DNA of 64,000 bases from Plantactinospora endophytica. GTDB taxonomy: Bacteria > Actinomycetota > Actinomycetes > Mycobacteriales > Micromonosporaceae. The position numbers and the translations under genes are program-made. The stretch is from the NCBI RefSeq assembly GCF_016862915.1, contig NZ_BONW01000038.1, forward strand, positions 32,941 through 96,940. Direction: 5' to 3'. Shown here in pieces: positions 1 to 9,292 of this stretch (position 1 is its first letter; each line of letters opens with the position of its first letter). The notes under the pieces were generated by a model. It saw only the letters and a program-made list of their open reading frames with translations, had not been told where the DNA came from and ran no database searches.

Positions 1-1449
1 ACGCAGGCCCAGCGGCAGGTTTCCGCACATCGCGGTAATCCGGCGTACGCGCTGCGGCTCTCCGGCCGTCCGCTCGACCCCGACGAGCGAGCGCAGCAGT
101 TCGACGGATGCCTCGTCGGTGAGCACGTCGAGCCGGACGATCCGGGCTCCTTCCAGGTCCGCAAGGGTCCGACGGCTGGTCACCACGACGGCACTTCCGG
201 CGCGTCCCGGCAGCAACGGGCGCACCTGGGCGGCGTCCGCGGCGTCGTCGAGGACCATCAGCACCCGACGGCCGGCCAGTGCGCTGCGCAGCATCGCCGT
301 CCGCTCGGCGAGCGAACCAGGTGCCGGTGCCGGAACGCCGAGCGCACGCAGCATGGCCGCGGCTGTCTCGGCCGGGTCGGCCGGTACCGGACGGGCACCG
401 CCGAGGTCGGCGAAGAGCTGGCCGTCGGGAAAGTCGGCCCGCATCCGGTGACCGAGGCGCACCGCGAGGGCCGTCTTGCCCACCCCGGGCTGGCCGGCCA
501 GCACCACGATCGGCACGTGCTCGTACCCGTCCCGGAGGATGCGTTCGGCGCCGGCCAGCTCGTCGGTGCGGCCGACGAAGTCGACGACGTCGTACGGCAG
601 TTGTGCCGGCGGGACGGGTGGATCGAACGTCGCCACCGTCTCGGGCGGCTGGGCATCCTCCGCCGGTTCCGGGTCCGGTTGCGGTTCCGGTTGCGGGTCC
701 GGTGAGGGCGGGGGCGGGCGGGTCTCCGAGCGCAGGATCCGCAGGTGCAGGTCGGCGGCCTTCGGGCCGGGCTCGATGCCCAACTCCTCGGCGAGCACCG
801 CTCTGAGATCGCCGTACGCGGCGAGCGCCTCGCCGGCCCGGCCGGTCCGCAGCAGCGCCAGCATCAGCAGGACGTGCAGCGGCTCACGCAAGGGGTGCGC
901 GACGACCAGGGCACGCAACCGGGCGACCGCCTCGGCGGCCGACCCCTGGTCGATCTCGAGGCCCAGGCGCCACTCGGTGACCGACAGCCGCTCCTCCAGC
1001 AGTCCCGCCGCCAGGTTGGCCAACGCCGGTACGTCGCCGAGGCCGTCGAACGGCTCGCCCCGCCACAACTGTTCGGCCGACGCCAGCAGCGAGCGGGTCT
1101 GCCCGGCGTCGACATCGCGGGCCTTTGCCACCAGTGCCCGGAACCTGTGCAGGTCGACCGCCTCCGGCGGCACGTCCAGCAGGTAACCCGGCTTGCGGCT
1201 GACCAGCCGGCCGGCGGGCAGAATGCGTCGCAGGTGCGACACGTAGACCTGGACGGCCTTGCGCGCGGCGGACGGTGCGGCGTCACCCCAGACCATCTCG
1301 ATCAACCGCTCGGTCGAGACCAGGGAGCCCGGTTCGAGCGCGAGGGCCGCCAGTACCGCCCGCTGCTTCGCCGGCCCCAGGTCCACCGTCCCTCCGGAGT
1401 GGACGAGCGTGACCGGGCCCAACAGCCGCAGCGTCGCTTCGCCTACCAT
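1..1449 (-). CDS. AfsR/SARP-type transcriptional regulator, C-terminus cut off by the window edge
   Basis: The 483 codons in the window form the N-terminal part of a large AfsR-like activator. Residues about 1-90 are an OmpR-like winged helix, 95-245 a bacterial transcriptional activation (BTAD) domain, then a Pro/Glu-rich linker (about 245-275), then an NB-ARC ATPase with Walker A GQPGVGKTALA near residue 320 and Walker B-like VLMVLDDA near 395. The usual TPR tail would lie to the left of base 1. ATG at 1449 follows a GGGGGAT ribosome binding site. SARP proteins bind direct repeats upstream of biosynthetic or metabolic genes and recruit RNA polymerase. It diverges from the paoABC-like operon, so it may control that operon, itself, or the PKS cluster 15-25 kb away; the sequence does not decide which. 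Confidence 0.9.
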   Translation of the reverse strand, partial: MVGEATLRLLGPVTLVHSGGTVDLGPAKQRAVLAALALEPGSLVSTERLIEMVWGDAAPSAARKAVQVYVSHLRRILPAGRLVSRKPGYLLDVPPEAVDLHRFRALVAKARDVDAGQTRSLLASAEQLWRGEPFDGLGDVPALANLAAGLLEERLSVTEWRLGLEIDQGSAAEAVARLRALVVAHPLREPLHVLLMLALLRTGRAGEALAAYGDLRAVLAEELGIEPGPKAADLHLRILRSETRPPPPSPDPQPEPQPDPEPAEDAQPPETVATFDPPVPPAQLPYDVVDFVGRTDELAGAERILRDGYEHVPIVVLAGQPGVGKTALAVRLGHRMRADFPDGQLFADLGGARPVPADPAETAAAMLRALGVPAPAPGSLAERTAMLRSALAGRRVLMVLDDAADAAQVRPLLPGRAGSAVVVTSRRTLADLEGARIVRLDVLTDEASVELLRSLVGVERTAGEPQRVRRITAMCGNLPLGLR

Positions 1450-1964
1450 CTGATCCCCCGTCCGGCCGTGGGCGCCCGAGTTCGCCTGCGGGCGGTACCG
1501 CAGGGAGCCGGCGGCCGACCCGCCCCTGCCATTAGGCCGTTGGTCACCCCGGGCCGGCAAGGACCGGCAAGGACCAGCGGTATACCCCACGGGTATGCCG
1601 GCTGTTCGATGCGCTGCGGCGGCCTCCACCGGCGCGGTCTGCTCAGTCCGGCGGACGCGGCACAGCGCCGGGCCTCCGCCCTGCCCCTGTCGCGGTGGCC
1701 GCCCGCCACGAGCCGCCATCGCCGTCATCGGCGTCGGCGTCGGCGTCGGCGTCGGCCGGAGCATTAGCCGCTTCTTAACCACCACTCCGTACCTTCGGCG
1801 GGTCGGTCCCGGTCGCACCCACGCAGCTACCGCGACGGCGGCGTACGGCGGGACCGCCAAGCCGCACTGTCCTGCGGTACGGGAGCGCCACCTTCCCCGG
1901 GCCCCCGTCGCATCGATCGGCGACCACGGCACGGCCACGGTCGCGTTAGGAAAGGGAGGGTGCT
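1450..1964. other. Divergent intergenic region, 515 bp
   Basis: This spacer lies between the outward-facing SARP gene and the molybdenum hydroxylase operon and must hold both promoters. It contains a short GGCGTC hexamer run near 1730-1757 and a relatively AT-rich patch (about 1760-1790) 180-200 bp before the paoA start. I see no convincing coding frame, RNA gene or clear operator. Confidence 0.5.
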
Positions 1965-2636
1965 GTGCCGGATGGACCGGATGGTCACCTGAGCCGGCGT
2001 CGGGTACTGGCCGGTGGTGGCGGGGCGGCGTTCGGCGTCGCCGTCGGAGGAACTCTCGACGGAACGGACGCCGCCGCGACGGCCGCGACGTCGGTCGAGG
2101 CCGACCGGCCGGCGGTCGTCGGGCCCGGGCCGGTCGAGATCACGTTGCGGGTCAACGGTGCCGACCACCGCCTCGCGGTGGAGCCCCGGGTGAGCCTGCT
2201 CGACGCGCTCCGCGAGCGGCTGCACCTCACCGGCACCAAGAAGGGCTGCGACCACGGCGAGTGTGGCGCCTGCACCGTGCTGCTCGACGGCCAGCGCGCC
2301 AAGTCGTGCCTCACCCTGGCGGTGATGCAGGACGAAGCCGAGATCACCACGGTCGAAGGGCTGGCGGACGGCGACCGCCCACATCCCATGCAGGCCGCCT
2401 TCGTCCGGCGGGACGCGTTCCAGTGCGGGTTCTGCACGCCGGGCCAGATCATGTCGGCCATCGGCATGCTGCGGGAACAGAACCGTCCCAGCGACGCCGA
2501 GATCCGGGAGGGCATGAGCGGCAACCTGTGCCGGTGCAGCGCGTACCCGAACATCGTCGCCGCGATCCGGGACGTGGCGCACGGACGCGGCGAACCGGTC
2601 GACGGAACCGCCGAGCGGGACGGGGAAGGACGATGA
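1965..2636 (+). CDS. paoA: Tat-exported [2Fe-2S] subunit of a xanthine dehydrogenase-family aldehyde oxidoreductase (PaoA-like)
   Basis: This 223-aa protein is the iron-sulfur subunit of a molybdenum hydroxylase. It starts with a twin-arginine signal (SRRRVLAGG near residues 10-18), so the complex probably works outside the membrane, as known for E. coli PaoABC. Residues about 50-125 are a plant-ferredoxin fold with the cluster ligands CDHGECGACT and a downstream Cys. Residues about 130-205 are the helical [2Fe-2S] domain with CGFCTPGQ and CRCSAYPN. The GTG start at 1965 is chosen because GGGAGGG sits 4-5 bases upstream. The stop overlaps the next start (ATGA), so the three subunits are translationally coupled. 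Electrons pass from the Mo cofactor through these clusters to FAD. Confidence 0.93.
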   Translation: MPDGPDGHLSRRRVLAGGGGAAFGVAVGGTLDGTDAAATAATSVEADRPAVVGPGPVEITLRVNGADHRLAVEPRVSLLDALRERLHLTGTKKGCDHGECGACTVLLDGQRAKSCLTLAVMQDEAEITTVEGLADGDRPHPMQAAFVRRDAFQCGFCTPGQIMSAIGMLREQNRPSDAEIREGMSGNLCRCSAYPNIVAAIRDVAHGRGEPVDGTAERDGEGR

Positions 2637-3616
2637 ACGAGATCCGGTACGTCCGAGCCAGCACTCCGGCCCAGGCTGTCGCGCTGGCCAGCGCCGAGCC
2701 GGACACCGCGTTCGTGGCCGGTGGCACCGAGCTGACCAACCTGATGCGCGACGGTGTGCAGGTACCCGGGTTGGTGGTGGACGTGAACCGGGTCGCGGAG
2801 CGCGGCATCGAGTGGCAGCCGGGGCGGGTCCGGATCGGCGCCCTGGCCCGGATGGCCGAGGTGGCCCGGGACACCGGGGTCCGGCACCGGCTGCCGGTCG
2901 TCTCGACGGCGCTGCTCGCCTCCGCGTCCGGGCAGGTGCGCAACATGGCCAGCATCGGCGGCAACCTGCTGCAACGCACCCGCTGCTGGTACTACCGGGA
3001 CACCGCGCTGCCCTGCAACGCCCGGGTGCCCGGCAGCGGCTGCCCCGCGCTGGCCGGCGAGAACCGCTGGCACGCCATCTTCGGCGGAAGCGAGAGCTGC
3101 ATCCGGGTACACCCCTCCGACCTGGCGGTGGCGCTCACCGCGCTGGACGCCACGGTGCTGACCCAGGGCCCGGGTGGTGCGCGCCGGCTGCCGATCGAGA
3201 CGTTGCACCGGCTGCCGGGCGACGCGCCGCACCGGGAGACGGTGCTGGAGCACGGCGAGCTGGTGGTGGCGGTGGAGGTGCCGGCCACGGCGATGGCCGC
3301 CCGCTCGCGCTACCGGAAGGTGCGCGACCGGGCGTCGTTCGAGTTCGCCCTGGTCTCGGTGGCGGTCGCGCTGGAACTGCGCGGCCGGACGGTCCGGGAC
3401 GTACGGATCGCGCTGGGCGGGGTCGCTCCCCGGCCGTGGCGGGCCAGGGAGGCCGAGGACGTGCTGCGCGGCGAACGGCTGACCGACGCGGCGGTCGCGG
3501 CGGCCGGGGCGGTCGCGGTCCGGGGCGCGGTCCCCCGGGAACACAACGCGTTCAAGCTCGACCTGGTGTCCCGCACGCTGGCCGGCGTGCTCGGCGAACT
3601 CGGAGGCGGCAGATGA
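2633..3616 (+). CDS. paoB: FAD-binding subunit of the molybdenum hydroxylase (PaoB-like)
   Basis: A 327-aa protein of the CO dehydrogenase flavoprotein family. The N-terminal half carries the FAD-binding signature FVAGGTELTNLMRDG (residues about 25-40) and the second FAD motif ASIGGNLLQRTRC (about 105-117). Between residues about 117 and 160 there are four Cys residues (RTRCWYY, LPCNAR, SGCPA, ESCIR), the layout of the extra [4Fe-4S] insertion known in PaoB-type subunits but absent from typical xanthine dehydrogenase FAD subunits. The C-terminal third is the CO dehydrogenase flavoprotein C domain. The gene overlaps both neighbours by ATGA, supporting a fixed 1:1:1 complex. Confidence 0.92.
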   Translation: MNEIRYVRASTPAQAVALASAEPDTAFVAGGTELTNLMRDGVQVPGLVVDVNRVAERGIEWQPGRVRIGALARMAEVARDTGVRHRLPVVSTALLASASGQVRNMASIGGNLLQRTRCWYYRDTALPCNARVPGSGCPALAGENRWHAIFGGSESCIRVHPSDLAVALTALDATVLTQGPGGARRLPIETLHRLPGDAPHRETVLEHGELVVAVEVPATAMAARSRYRKVRDRASFEFALVSVAVALELRGRTVRDVRIALGGVAPRPWRAREAEDVLRGERLTDAAVAAAGAVAVRGAVPREHNAFKLDLVSRTLAGVLGELGGGR

Positions 3617-5811
3617 GCCGGTACGTCGGGAAGCCGCTGCACCGGGTCGACGGCTGGGCCAAGGTCACCGGGCAGGCCCGGTACGCCGCCGACCAGCCGA
3701 TCCCCGACCTCGCGTACGGAGTGCTGGTGACCAGCACGATCGCCCGAGGTCGGATCCGCCGGATCGACAGTGCCGCCGCCCTGGCCACGCCCGGCGTACT
3801 CGGCGTATACACGCACGAGAACCTGCCCCGGTTCGCGGAGCAGTCGCCGAGCTGGGTGCCGTACGCGCAGACCCTGGTGCCGATGCAGGGCACCGAGATC
3901 AGGCACGGCGGCCAGCAGGTCGCCATCGTGGTGGCCGAGTCGTTCGAACAGGCCACCCGGGCCGCCGGGCTGGTACGCGTCGACTACGACGCCGAGCAGC
4001 CGACGATCGGCCTGGTGGAGAACCTGTCCCGGGCGTACACGCCACCGGACGGCACCCCCGGTGCGCTACAGCTACGCCGGGGCGACCCAGCGGCCGGGCT
4101 GGCCGGAGCGGCGGTCCGGGTCGAGGTCGAATATCGCACCTCGATCAACCACCACAACCCGATCGAGCCGTCCGCGACCCTGGCCGTCTGGAAGGGCGAC
4201 GACCTGACCCTCTACGAGTCGACCCAGTCGATCACGTTCACCCAGGACGCCGTCGCACGGATGCTCGGCCTGCCGCAGGAGCGGGTACGGGTGGTCACGC
4301 CGTACCTCGGTGGCGGGTTCGGGTGCAAGGGATTCGTCTGGCCGCACACCTACCTGACCGCCGCCGTCGCCAGGCTGGTCGGGCGCCCGGTGAAGCTCGT
4401 GCTCACCCGCGCCCAGCAGTACACGAGCTGCGGGCATCGGCCGGCGTCCGTGCAACGGCTCCGGGTCGGCGCCGCCCGGGACGGCCGGCTGACCGCGATC
4501 ACCCACGCGGTCACCTCGCACACCTCGCGGTCGGACATCATCCAGTTCAACCCGATCGCCGCGACCCAGTCCGTCTACGCGGTCCCCCACCTGGAGATCG
4601 CGAGCCAGGTCGTCGAGGTGGACCTGGGTACGACCATCGCCACCCGGCCGCCCTCCGGGCCCAGCAACGAGGCGTTGGAGATGGCGCTCGACGAGTTGAG
4701 CTGGGCGCTGGAGATGGATCCGGTGGCGCTGCGGCTGCGCAACTACACCGACGTCGACCCGAGCGCCCCGGACCGACCGCAGAGCCGGTTCCTCCGCGAG
4801 TGCTACACGCTCGGTGCCGAACGGTTCGGCTGGCCCCGCCGCCGGCCGGCTCCAGGGAGCATGCGCCGGGGTGAACTGCTGGTCGGCTGGGGGATGGCCG
4901 GGGCGCAGCACAACTGGCATCCGGGGGTGGCACAGGCGACGGTGCGGATCAGCACCGACGGCCGGGCCCGGGTGACCTGCGGTACCCAGGACATCGGCAC
5001 CGGGACATACACGATCATGGTGCAGGTCGCGGCGGACGGACTGGGCGTGCGGCCGGAGGACGTCCGAGCCGTACTCGGCGACACCCGGTTTCCGCCCGCA
5101 CCGTCGTCGAGTGGTTCGGCGACCGCGACCACGGTCGGGATGGCGGTCCGCGCCGCCGCCCGGGCCACCCGGGAGAAGGTGGTCGGGCTCGCCGTCGCCG
5201 ACCCGCGGTCACCGCTGTACGGCGCCGCCCCGGACGAGGTGGCCACGGTGGACGGACGGCTGTTCCTGCGTGCGGACCCGGGCCGCGGCGAGAGCTACCG
5301 GCAGGTGCTGGGTCGGCACGGCGCCTCCGTCGAGGCGTCCGGCGGCGCCGACCTCAGCGCCAACGCCGGTCCGTCCTACGGCGCCGCCTTCGCCGAGGTG
5401 CAGGTCAGCGGCGTTACCGGCGAGGTACGGGTGACCAGGCTGGTCTGTGCCGTCGACGCGGGGCGGGTGCTGAACCCGGCGACCGCCCGCAGCCAGGCGC
5501 TCGGTGGAGCGGTCTGGGCGATCGGCGCGGCACTGACCGAGCACACGCTCGTCGACCGCAGGTACGGCCGGATCGTCACCGCGAACCTGGCCGGCTACCT
5601 GGTGCCGGTGGAGGCCGACGTGCCCGACATCGACGTGATCTTCGTGGACAAGCCGGCGCCGGAGGCGAACGAGCTGGGCGCGCGGGGCCTGGGCGAGGTG
5701 ACCGCGACCGGCGCCGGTGCGGCGATCGCCAACGCCGTCTACCACGCCACCGGGCAGCGGGTACGGGAGTTCCCGATCACCCCGGACAAGGTACTGGCCG
5801 GATGGCGCTGA
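3613..5811 (+). CDS. paoC: Molybdenum cofactor-binding catalytic subunit (PaoC-like aldehyde/xanthine dehydrogenase)
   Basis: A 732-aa protein with the two-part Mo-pterin architecture of the xanthine oxidase family. The first about 120 residues (starting MSRYVGKPLHRVDGWAKVTG) are the a/b hammerhead domain. Mo-binding signatures follow, including GGGFGCKG near residue 238 and GTQDIGTGTYT near 457. The base-catalyst glutamate is visible in ARGLGEVTATG near residue 698. The length matches the PaoC/YagR group rather than eukaryotic XDH. There is no signal peptide; PaoA would carry it through the Tat pathway as a folded complex. No PaoD/XdhC-like maturation gene is visible nearby, so the cofactor chaperone must be elsewhere. 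The substrate is unknown; aromatic or aliphatic aldehydes are the family norm. Confidence 0.92.
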   Translation: MSRYVGKPLHRVDGWAKVTGQARYAADQPIPDLAYGVLVTSTIARGRIRRIDSAAALATPGVLGVYTHENLPRFAEQSPSWVPYAQTLVPMQGTEIRHGGQQVAIVVAESFEQATRAAGLVRVDYDAEQPTIGLVENLSRAYTPPDGTPGALQLRRGDPAAGLAGAAVRVEVEYRTSINHHNPIEPSATLAVWKGDDLTLYESTQSITFTQDAVARMLGLPQERVRVVTPYLGGGFGCKGFVWPHTYLTAAVARLVGRPVKLVLTRAQQYTSCGHRPASVQRLRVGAARDGRLTAITHAVTSHTSRSDIIQFNPIAATQSVYAVPHLEIASQVVEVDLGTTIATRPPSGPSNEALEMALDELSWALEMDPVALRLRNYTDVDPSAPDRPQSRFLRECYTLGAERFGWPRRRPAPGSMRRGELLVGWGMAGAQHNWHPGVAQATVRISTDGRARVTCGTQDIGTGTYTIMVQVAADGLGVRPEDVRAVLGDTRFPPAPSSSGSATATTVGMAVRAAARATREKVVGLAVADPRSPLYGAAPDEVATVDGRLFLRADPGRGESYRQVLGRHGASVEASGGADLSANAGPSYGAAFAEVQVSGVTGEVRVTRLVCAVDAGRVLNPATARSQALGGAVWAIGAALTEHTLVDRRYGRIVTANLAGYLVPVEADVPDIDVIFVDKPAPEANELGARGLGEVTATGAGAAIANAVYHATGQRVREFPITPDKVLAGWR

Positions 5812-5841
5812 GCCGACGGGCGGTCGGGCCCGTTTGATCGG

Positions 5842-6738
5842 TCAGGACGTCCAGCGTTCCCGTCGGGCGACTTGGCGGGCGGTGTCGACCAGTGCGCGCA
5901 CCGGCGGTGACGGGTGCCGCCGCCAGGCGATCTCGAGGTCGATCGTCGGCAGTTCGTCGGTGGTGGCGAGGCAGGCGACCCCGTTGGGCAGTTGCCGCCC
6001 GAGCGACCCGGGCAGGAACATGAACCCCTGGTCGTGCAGGTTGAGGTGCAGGTTGCGCAGTCCCGGAAGCGGGTTCTCCCAGACGTGGAAGGTCTCGCCG
6101 CTGCTGCCAAGCGCGGAGAGCACGGTGTCGTGGTAGTGCGGCGCGAGCCGGCGAGGAAAGAAGAGCAGGGTCTCTCCCCGGAGATCGCTGAGCGCGACCG
6201 TACCCCGCTGGGCCAGTCGATGCCCGGCGCCGACCATGACGGCGTACGGATCACGGCGCAGTCGGATCCGCTGGTATGTGGTCGGCACGGGCAGGTGCCG
6301 GCCCAGCACGACGTCGAGTTCGCCCTCGTGCAGCGCGGTACCGAGATCGACGTCCCAGGCCTCCCGCGCGTCGAGCCGGATGCCCGGGTACCGGTCGCGC
6401 ATCGCGGCGAACAACTTCGGCATCTCTTCGAAGGCGGTGGTCACGGTGTAGCCGACGCGTACCTGCCCACCCTCGGCCCGGCCGGCGTGACGGGTCCGCT
6501 CCACGGTCCGCTCGGCCTCGACCAGGACGCCACGGGCGGACTCGACGAAGACCCGGCCCGCCTCGGTGAGCCGGGTCGGCCGGCGGTGGAACAGTTCGAC
6601 GCCGAGCTGCCGTTCCAGCTCGCGGATCTGGCGGCTCAGCGGCGGCTGGGTCATGTGCAGCCGCGCGGCGGCAGCCTCGAAACCGCCCGCCTCGGCAACC
6701 GCGATCACGTACCGGATGAGGCGCAGTTCGATCGGCAT
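5842..6738 (-). CDS. LysR-family transcriptional regulator
   Basis: A 298-aa LysR protein. Residues 1-62 form the winged helix-turn-helix ([20 protein letters not shown], then LGVELFHR), followed by a linker helix and the periplasmic-binding-protein-like effector domain (about 90-290). I chose the ATG at 6738 because the protein then begins [16 protein letters not shown], the normal LysR N-terminus; an in-frame ATG at 6771 would add 11 residues and has no ribosome binding site. It ends 30 bp from the end of paoC (convergent) and diverges from the secreted protease gene, with about 235 bp between the starts, so the protease is the first candidate target. Confidence 0.93.
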   Translation of the reverse strand: MPIELRLIRYVIAVAEAGGFEAAAARLHMTQPPLSRQIRELERQLGVELFHRRPTRLTEAGRVFVESARGVLVEAERTVERTRHAGRAEGGQVRVGYTVTTAFEEMPKLFAAMRDRYPGIRLDAREAWDVDLGTALHEGELDVVLGRHLPVPTTYQRIRLRRDPYAVMVGAGHRLAQRGTVALSDLRGETLLFFPRRLAPHYHDTVLSALGSSGETFHVWENPLPGLRNLHLNLHDQGFMFLPGSLGRQLPNGVACLATTDELPTIDLEIAWRRHPSPPVRALVDTARQVARRERWTS

Positions 6739-6974
6739 TTCCGAAAGGTATCTCGCTTCCGTGGTCCTCATCGGACGTGCTCACGCCGCCCGGCCCGCCG
6801 TGGCTGTTCTGGACGGCTCCGAGCCGGACGATCATTGCGCAGGCCGGCCGGGCCGGGCGTCGTCCGGCATCCGTCCGCACCGTCGGCGGCCGGATCCTCT
6901 GCCGGGGCTTGAACCCGGGACGACGAGGACGGATCCTGGCAGTACATCGACAGCCGACAGTCGGAGGTGGCGTG

Positions 6975-7817
6975 GTGCGCCTCGTACCGGTCCTCGTGTT
7001 CACGCTCGCCGTACTCCTGCCCGCCGCACCGGCCGCCGCACAGCAGCGCGGCGGCGCCCCGCCCGGCCCGGCCACGGTGGCCGAGGTGCGTACCGCCGGG
7101 ACCGCCTGGGGCGTCGATCCGGCGACCGGCCGGACCACGCTCACCGTCGACGAGTCCGTCGGCGACGCCGACGCCCGGGTACTCCGCGCCGTCGCCGACC
7201 GCTCCGGAGCGGTGTTCCGCCGCGAACCCGGGCGGCTGCGCCCGCTCATCGCCGGTGGGCAGGCCATCTACGGCGGCGCCGCCCGATGCTCCCTGGGCGC
7301 GAACGTACGCGCCGGTAGCACGTACTACTTCGTCACCGCCGGGCACTGCACCCGCGCCGCCTCGACCTGGTACGCCGACAGCGGCCGGACGATCCCGCTC
7401 GGTCCCAACACCGGCAGCAGCTTCCCCGGCAACGACTACGGCATCGTGCGCTACACCGGTACGATCAGCCATCCCAGCGCGGTCTACACCTATCCGCAAC
7501 TGCTCCCGATCACCGGTGCCGGCAACGCGTACGTCGGTCAGGCCGTCTGCCGCAGCGGGGCCACCACCGGGGTGCGCTGCGGCACGGTGACCGGCCTGAA
7601 CCAGACCGTGAACTATGCCGAGGGCACGATCTTCGGGCTCATCCGCACCAACATCTGCGCCGAGCCGGGCGACAGTGGTGGTCCGCTCTACTCGGCGTCG
7701 ACCGGAACCGTCCTCGGCGTCCTCTCCGGCGGCAGCGGCAACTGCACAAGCGGTGGGACTACCTACTACCAGCCGATCATGGAGATCCTGGCCGCGTACC
7801 GCGTCACCATCCCGTAG
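6975..7817 (+). CDS. Secreted chymotrypsin-like serine protease (streptogrisin/S1E type)
   Basis: The 280-aa precursor has a Sec signal peptide (hydrophobic core [19 protein letters not shown]), a short pro-region to about residue 82, then the protease domain starting near [10 protein letters not shown]. The catalytic triad is readable: His in TAGHC, Asp in NDYGIVRY, Ser in GDSGGPL. Paired cysteines (CSLG with GHC; CRSG with VRC; CAEP with NCTS) match the disulfides of streptogrisins. The start is one of two adjacent GTG codons (6972 or 6975); 6975 is 7 bases after GGAGG. The pro-region is shorter than in classical streptogrisins. Likely extracellular protein degradation; no link to the polyketide cluster. 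Confidence 0.92.
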   Translation: MRLVPVLVFTLAVLLPAAPAAAQQRGGAPPGPATVAEVRTAGTAWGVDPATGRTTLTVDESVGDADARVLRAVADRSGAVFRREPGRLRPLIAGGQAIYGGAARCSLGANVRAGSTYYFVTAGHCTRAASTWYADSGRTIPLGPNTGSSFPGNDYGIVRYTGTISHPSAVYTYPQLLPITGAGNAYVGQAVCRSGATTGVRCGTVTGLNQTVNYAEGTIFGLIRTNICAEPGDSGGPLYSASTGTVLGVLSGGSGNCTSGGTTYYQPIMEILAAYRVTIP

Positions 7818-7844
7818 TGCGCGAGTACGCCGTCCCGGGGCGGC

Positions 7845-7904
7845 GGCGGGAGACCTCCGGTCCGTGGTCGGCGTCATGCCGTACTCCTCGCCGGAGGTCC
7901 CGCC
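7845..7904. terminator. Possible bidirectional terminator hairpin between convergent genes
   Basis: The left arm (7845-7860, GGCGGGAGACCTCCGG) pairs with the right arm (7891-7904, CCGGAGGTCCCGCC) with only a two-base bulge. The loop is about 30 nt and no T-run follows, so this is not a classical intrinsic terminator. Its position between the ends of the protease and the aldo/keto reductase genes fits a transcription end for both. Confidence 0.4.
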
Positions 7905-7950
7905 ACGGGTCAGGCCGACCTCCCGTCGAACGGTGCCGTGGCCAGCACAA

Positions 7951-9039
7951 CTAGAGCTTGACGTACCCGTCGAACGTCTTGCCGGGATACCACGCCATGC
8001 TCTCCAGGTCGGCGAAGCCGGGAATCTCGCCGACCATGTGCCGCACCATCCTCGCCCGGGTCTCCGCGTCCGGCAGCGGGCCGCGCAGCACGGTCATGTT
8101 CTCGTCGAGGTGGTCCGGGTTGCTGGTGGACTGGAGCACCACGGTGACCGCAGGATGCGACAGGACGTACTTCAGGAAGAACTTCGCCCAGGTGTCGGCG
8201 CCGAAACTCCTCGCCCAGCCCGGCACCCGGTGTCCCTCGACCAGCTTGTGCAGCCGGCCCTTCTCCATCGACATGTTGACCATCACCCCGATCCCCCGGT
8301 CGGCGGCGAGCGGCAGGATCCGCTCCTCGGCGTGCCGGGTGAAGATGGAGTAGCGGATCTGCACGAAGTCGACGTCGAAGTTCCGCATCAGGACTTCGAC
8401 CGCCGGATAGTACTGCGTCGCGTGGTGGCTGACACCGACGTACCGGATCCTCCCCTCGCCCTTCCACCGCCGCAGGACGGGCACGGCGGCCTCGGCGTTG
8501 ACGAGGTTGTGCACCTGCAACACGTCCATCCTGTCGCGCCACAGTCGGGTCTTCGACGTCTCCAACTGCCGCACCATGTGGCTCTCGTCGCTGAGGTACT
8601 CGCCGGTGGACCAGCTCTTGTTGGTCAGGAACAGGTCGTCGGTGATGCCCAGGTCGGTGGCGAAGTCACCGACCGACAGCTCGGCACCGCCGTAGAGCGG
8701 GGAGGTGTCGACCACCCGGCCGCCCGCCTCCCAGTACCGCTTCAGGACCTCCCGCAGGTGGCCCCGCTGGGCGCCGGGTCGCTTGTCGAACGTCATGAAG
8801 GTGCCGAGGCCGACCGCGCGGAGCCGCTCGCCGGTCCGCCCGACGACACGGGTGATCTCACCGCCACTGCGGCGATCGGCCGCGAGGCCGGCCGGCGCGA
8901 TGCCGACGGCCTCGGCCCGGCCGGCGGCGCCGACGGCGAGCAGGGCCCCGGCTCCGGCCGCTCCGGCGGCGGTCAGCAGGTTGCGCCTGGTCGGGTGGCC
9001 GCCCGGGCGGGCAGCCGGTGTGTCGTTGGGGAACACCAT
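7951..9039 (-). CDS. Tat-exported aldo/keto reductase
   Basis: A 362-aa protein with a twin-arginine leader (TRRNLLTAAG near residues 17-26, then an Ala/Gly-rich hydrophobic stretch ending near residue 46). The mature part is an AKR (beta/alpha)8 barrel. Catalytic tetrad candidates are Asp in VVDTSP, Tyr in LYGGAE, Lys in LTNKSW and His in LQVHNL. ATG at 9039 follows GGAGGAG at the right distance. Family members reduce aldehydes or ketones with NADPH; export of a nicotinamide-dependent enzyme is unusual, because free NADPH is not expected outside, so it may carry bound cofactor or the leader may act as an anchor. The substrate is unknown. Confidence 0.9.
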   Translation of the reverse strand: MVFPNDTPAARPGGHPTRRNLLTAAGAAGAGALLAVGAAGRAEAVGIAPAGLAADRRSGGEITRVVGRTGERLRAVGLGTFMTFDKRPGAQRGHLREVLKRYWEAGGRVVDTSPLYGGAELSVGDFATDLGITDDLFLTNKSWSTGEYLSDESHMVRQLETSKTRLWRDRMDVLQVHNLVNAEAAVPVLRRWKGEGRIRYVGVSHHATQYYPAVEVLMRNFDVDFVQIRYSIFTRHAEERILPLAADRGIGVMVNMSMEKGRLHKLVEGHRVPGWARSFGADTWAKFFLKYVLSHPAVTVVLQSTSNPDHLDENMTVLRGPLPDAETRARMVRHMVGEIPGFADLESMAWYPGKTFDGYVKL

Positions 9040-9292
9040 GGAACTCCTCCGTGTGTCATGTGCATCGCCGACGGAGTACGGGCGGCCGGGTTGGCCGATG
9101 CCGTTGGCGCGTTACACGGACCATGTTCGATTCCCGTCCGCACCGGCACCTCCTGCTGCCGGCGACCCGTGCCGGGTCGTCCGGTCGGCCGGCCGGCCGA
9201 CCGGAACCGGCCAGGTGGAGGAGGCGCGCGGACAGCGCGGTACCACGGTCGGGGGTAGGCGGAAGCGAGGGTGCCGCGCTCGGTGGCGGTGC

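Noticed and set aside
1730..1757. GGCGTC hexamer run upstream of paoA
   Set aside because: Short, common in GC-rich DNA, and with no paired element; not enough to call a regulatory site or a significant repeat.
6777..6971. N-terminal extension of the secreted protease
   Set aside because: The extra residues are not signal-peptide-like and lie in the promoter gap; the signal peptide starts at the GTG pair after GGAGG.
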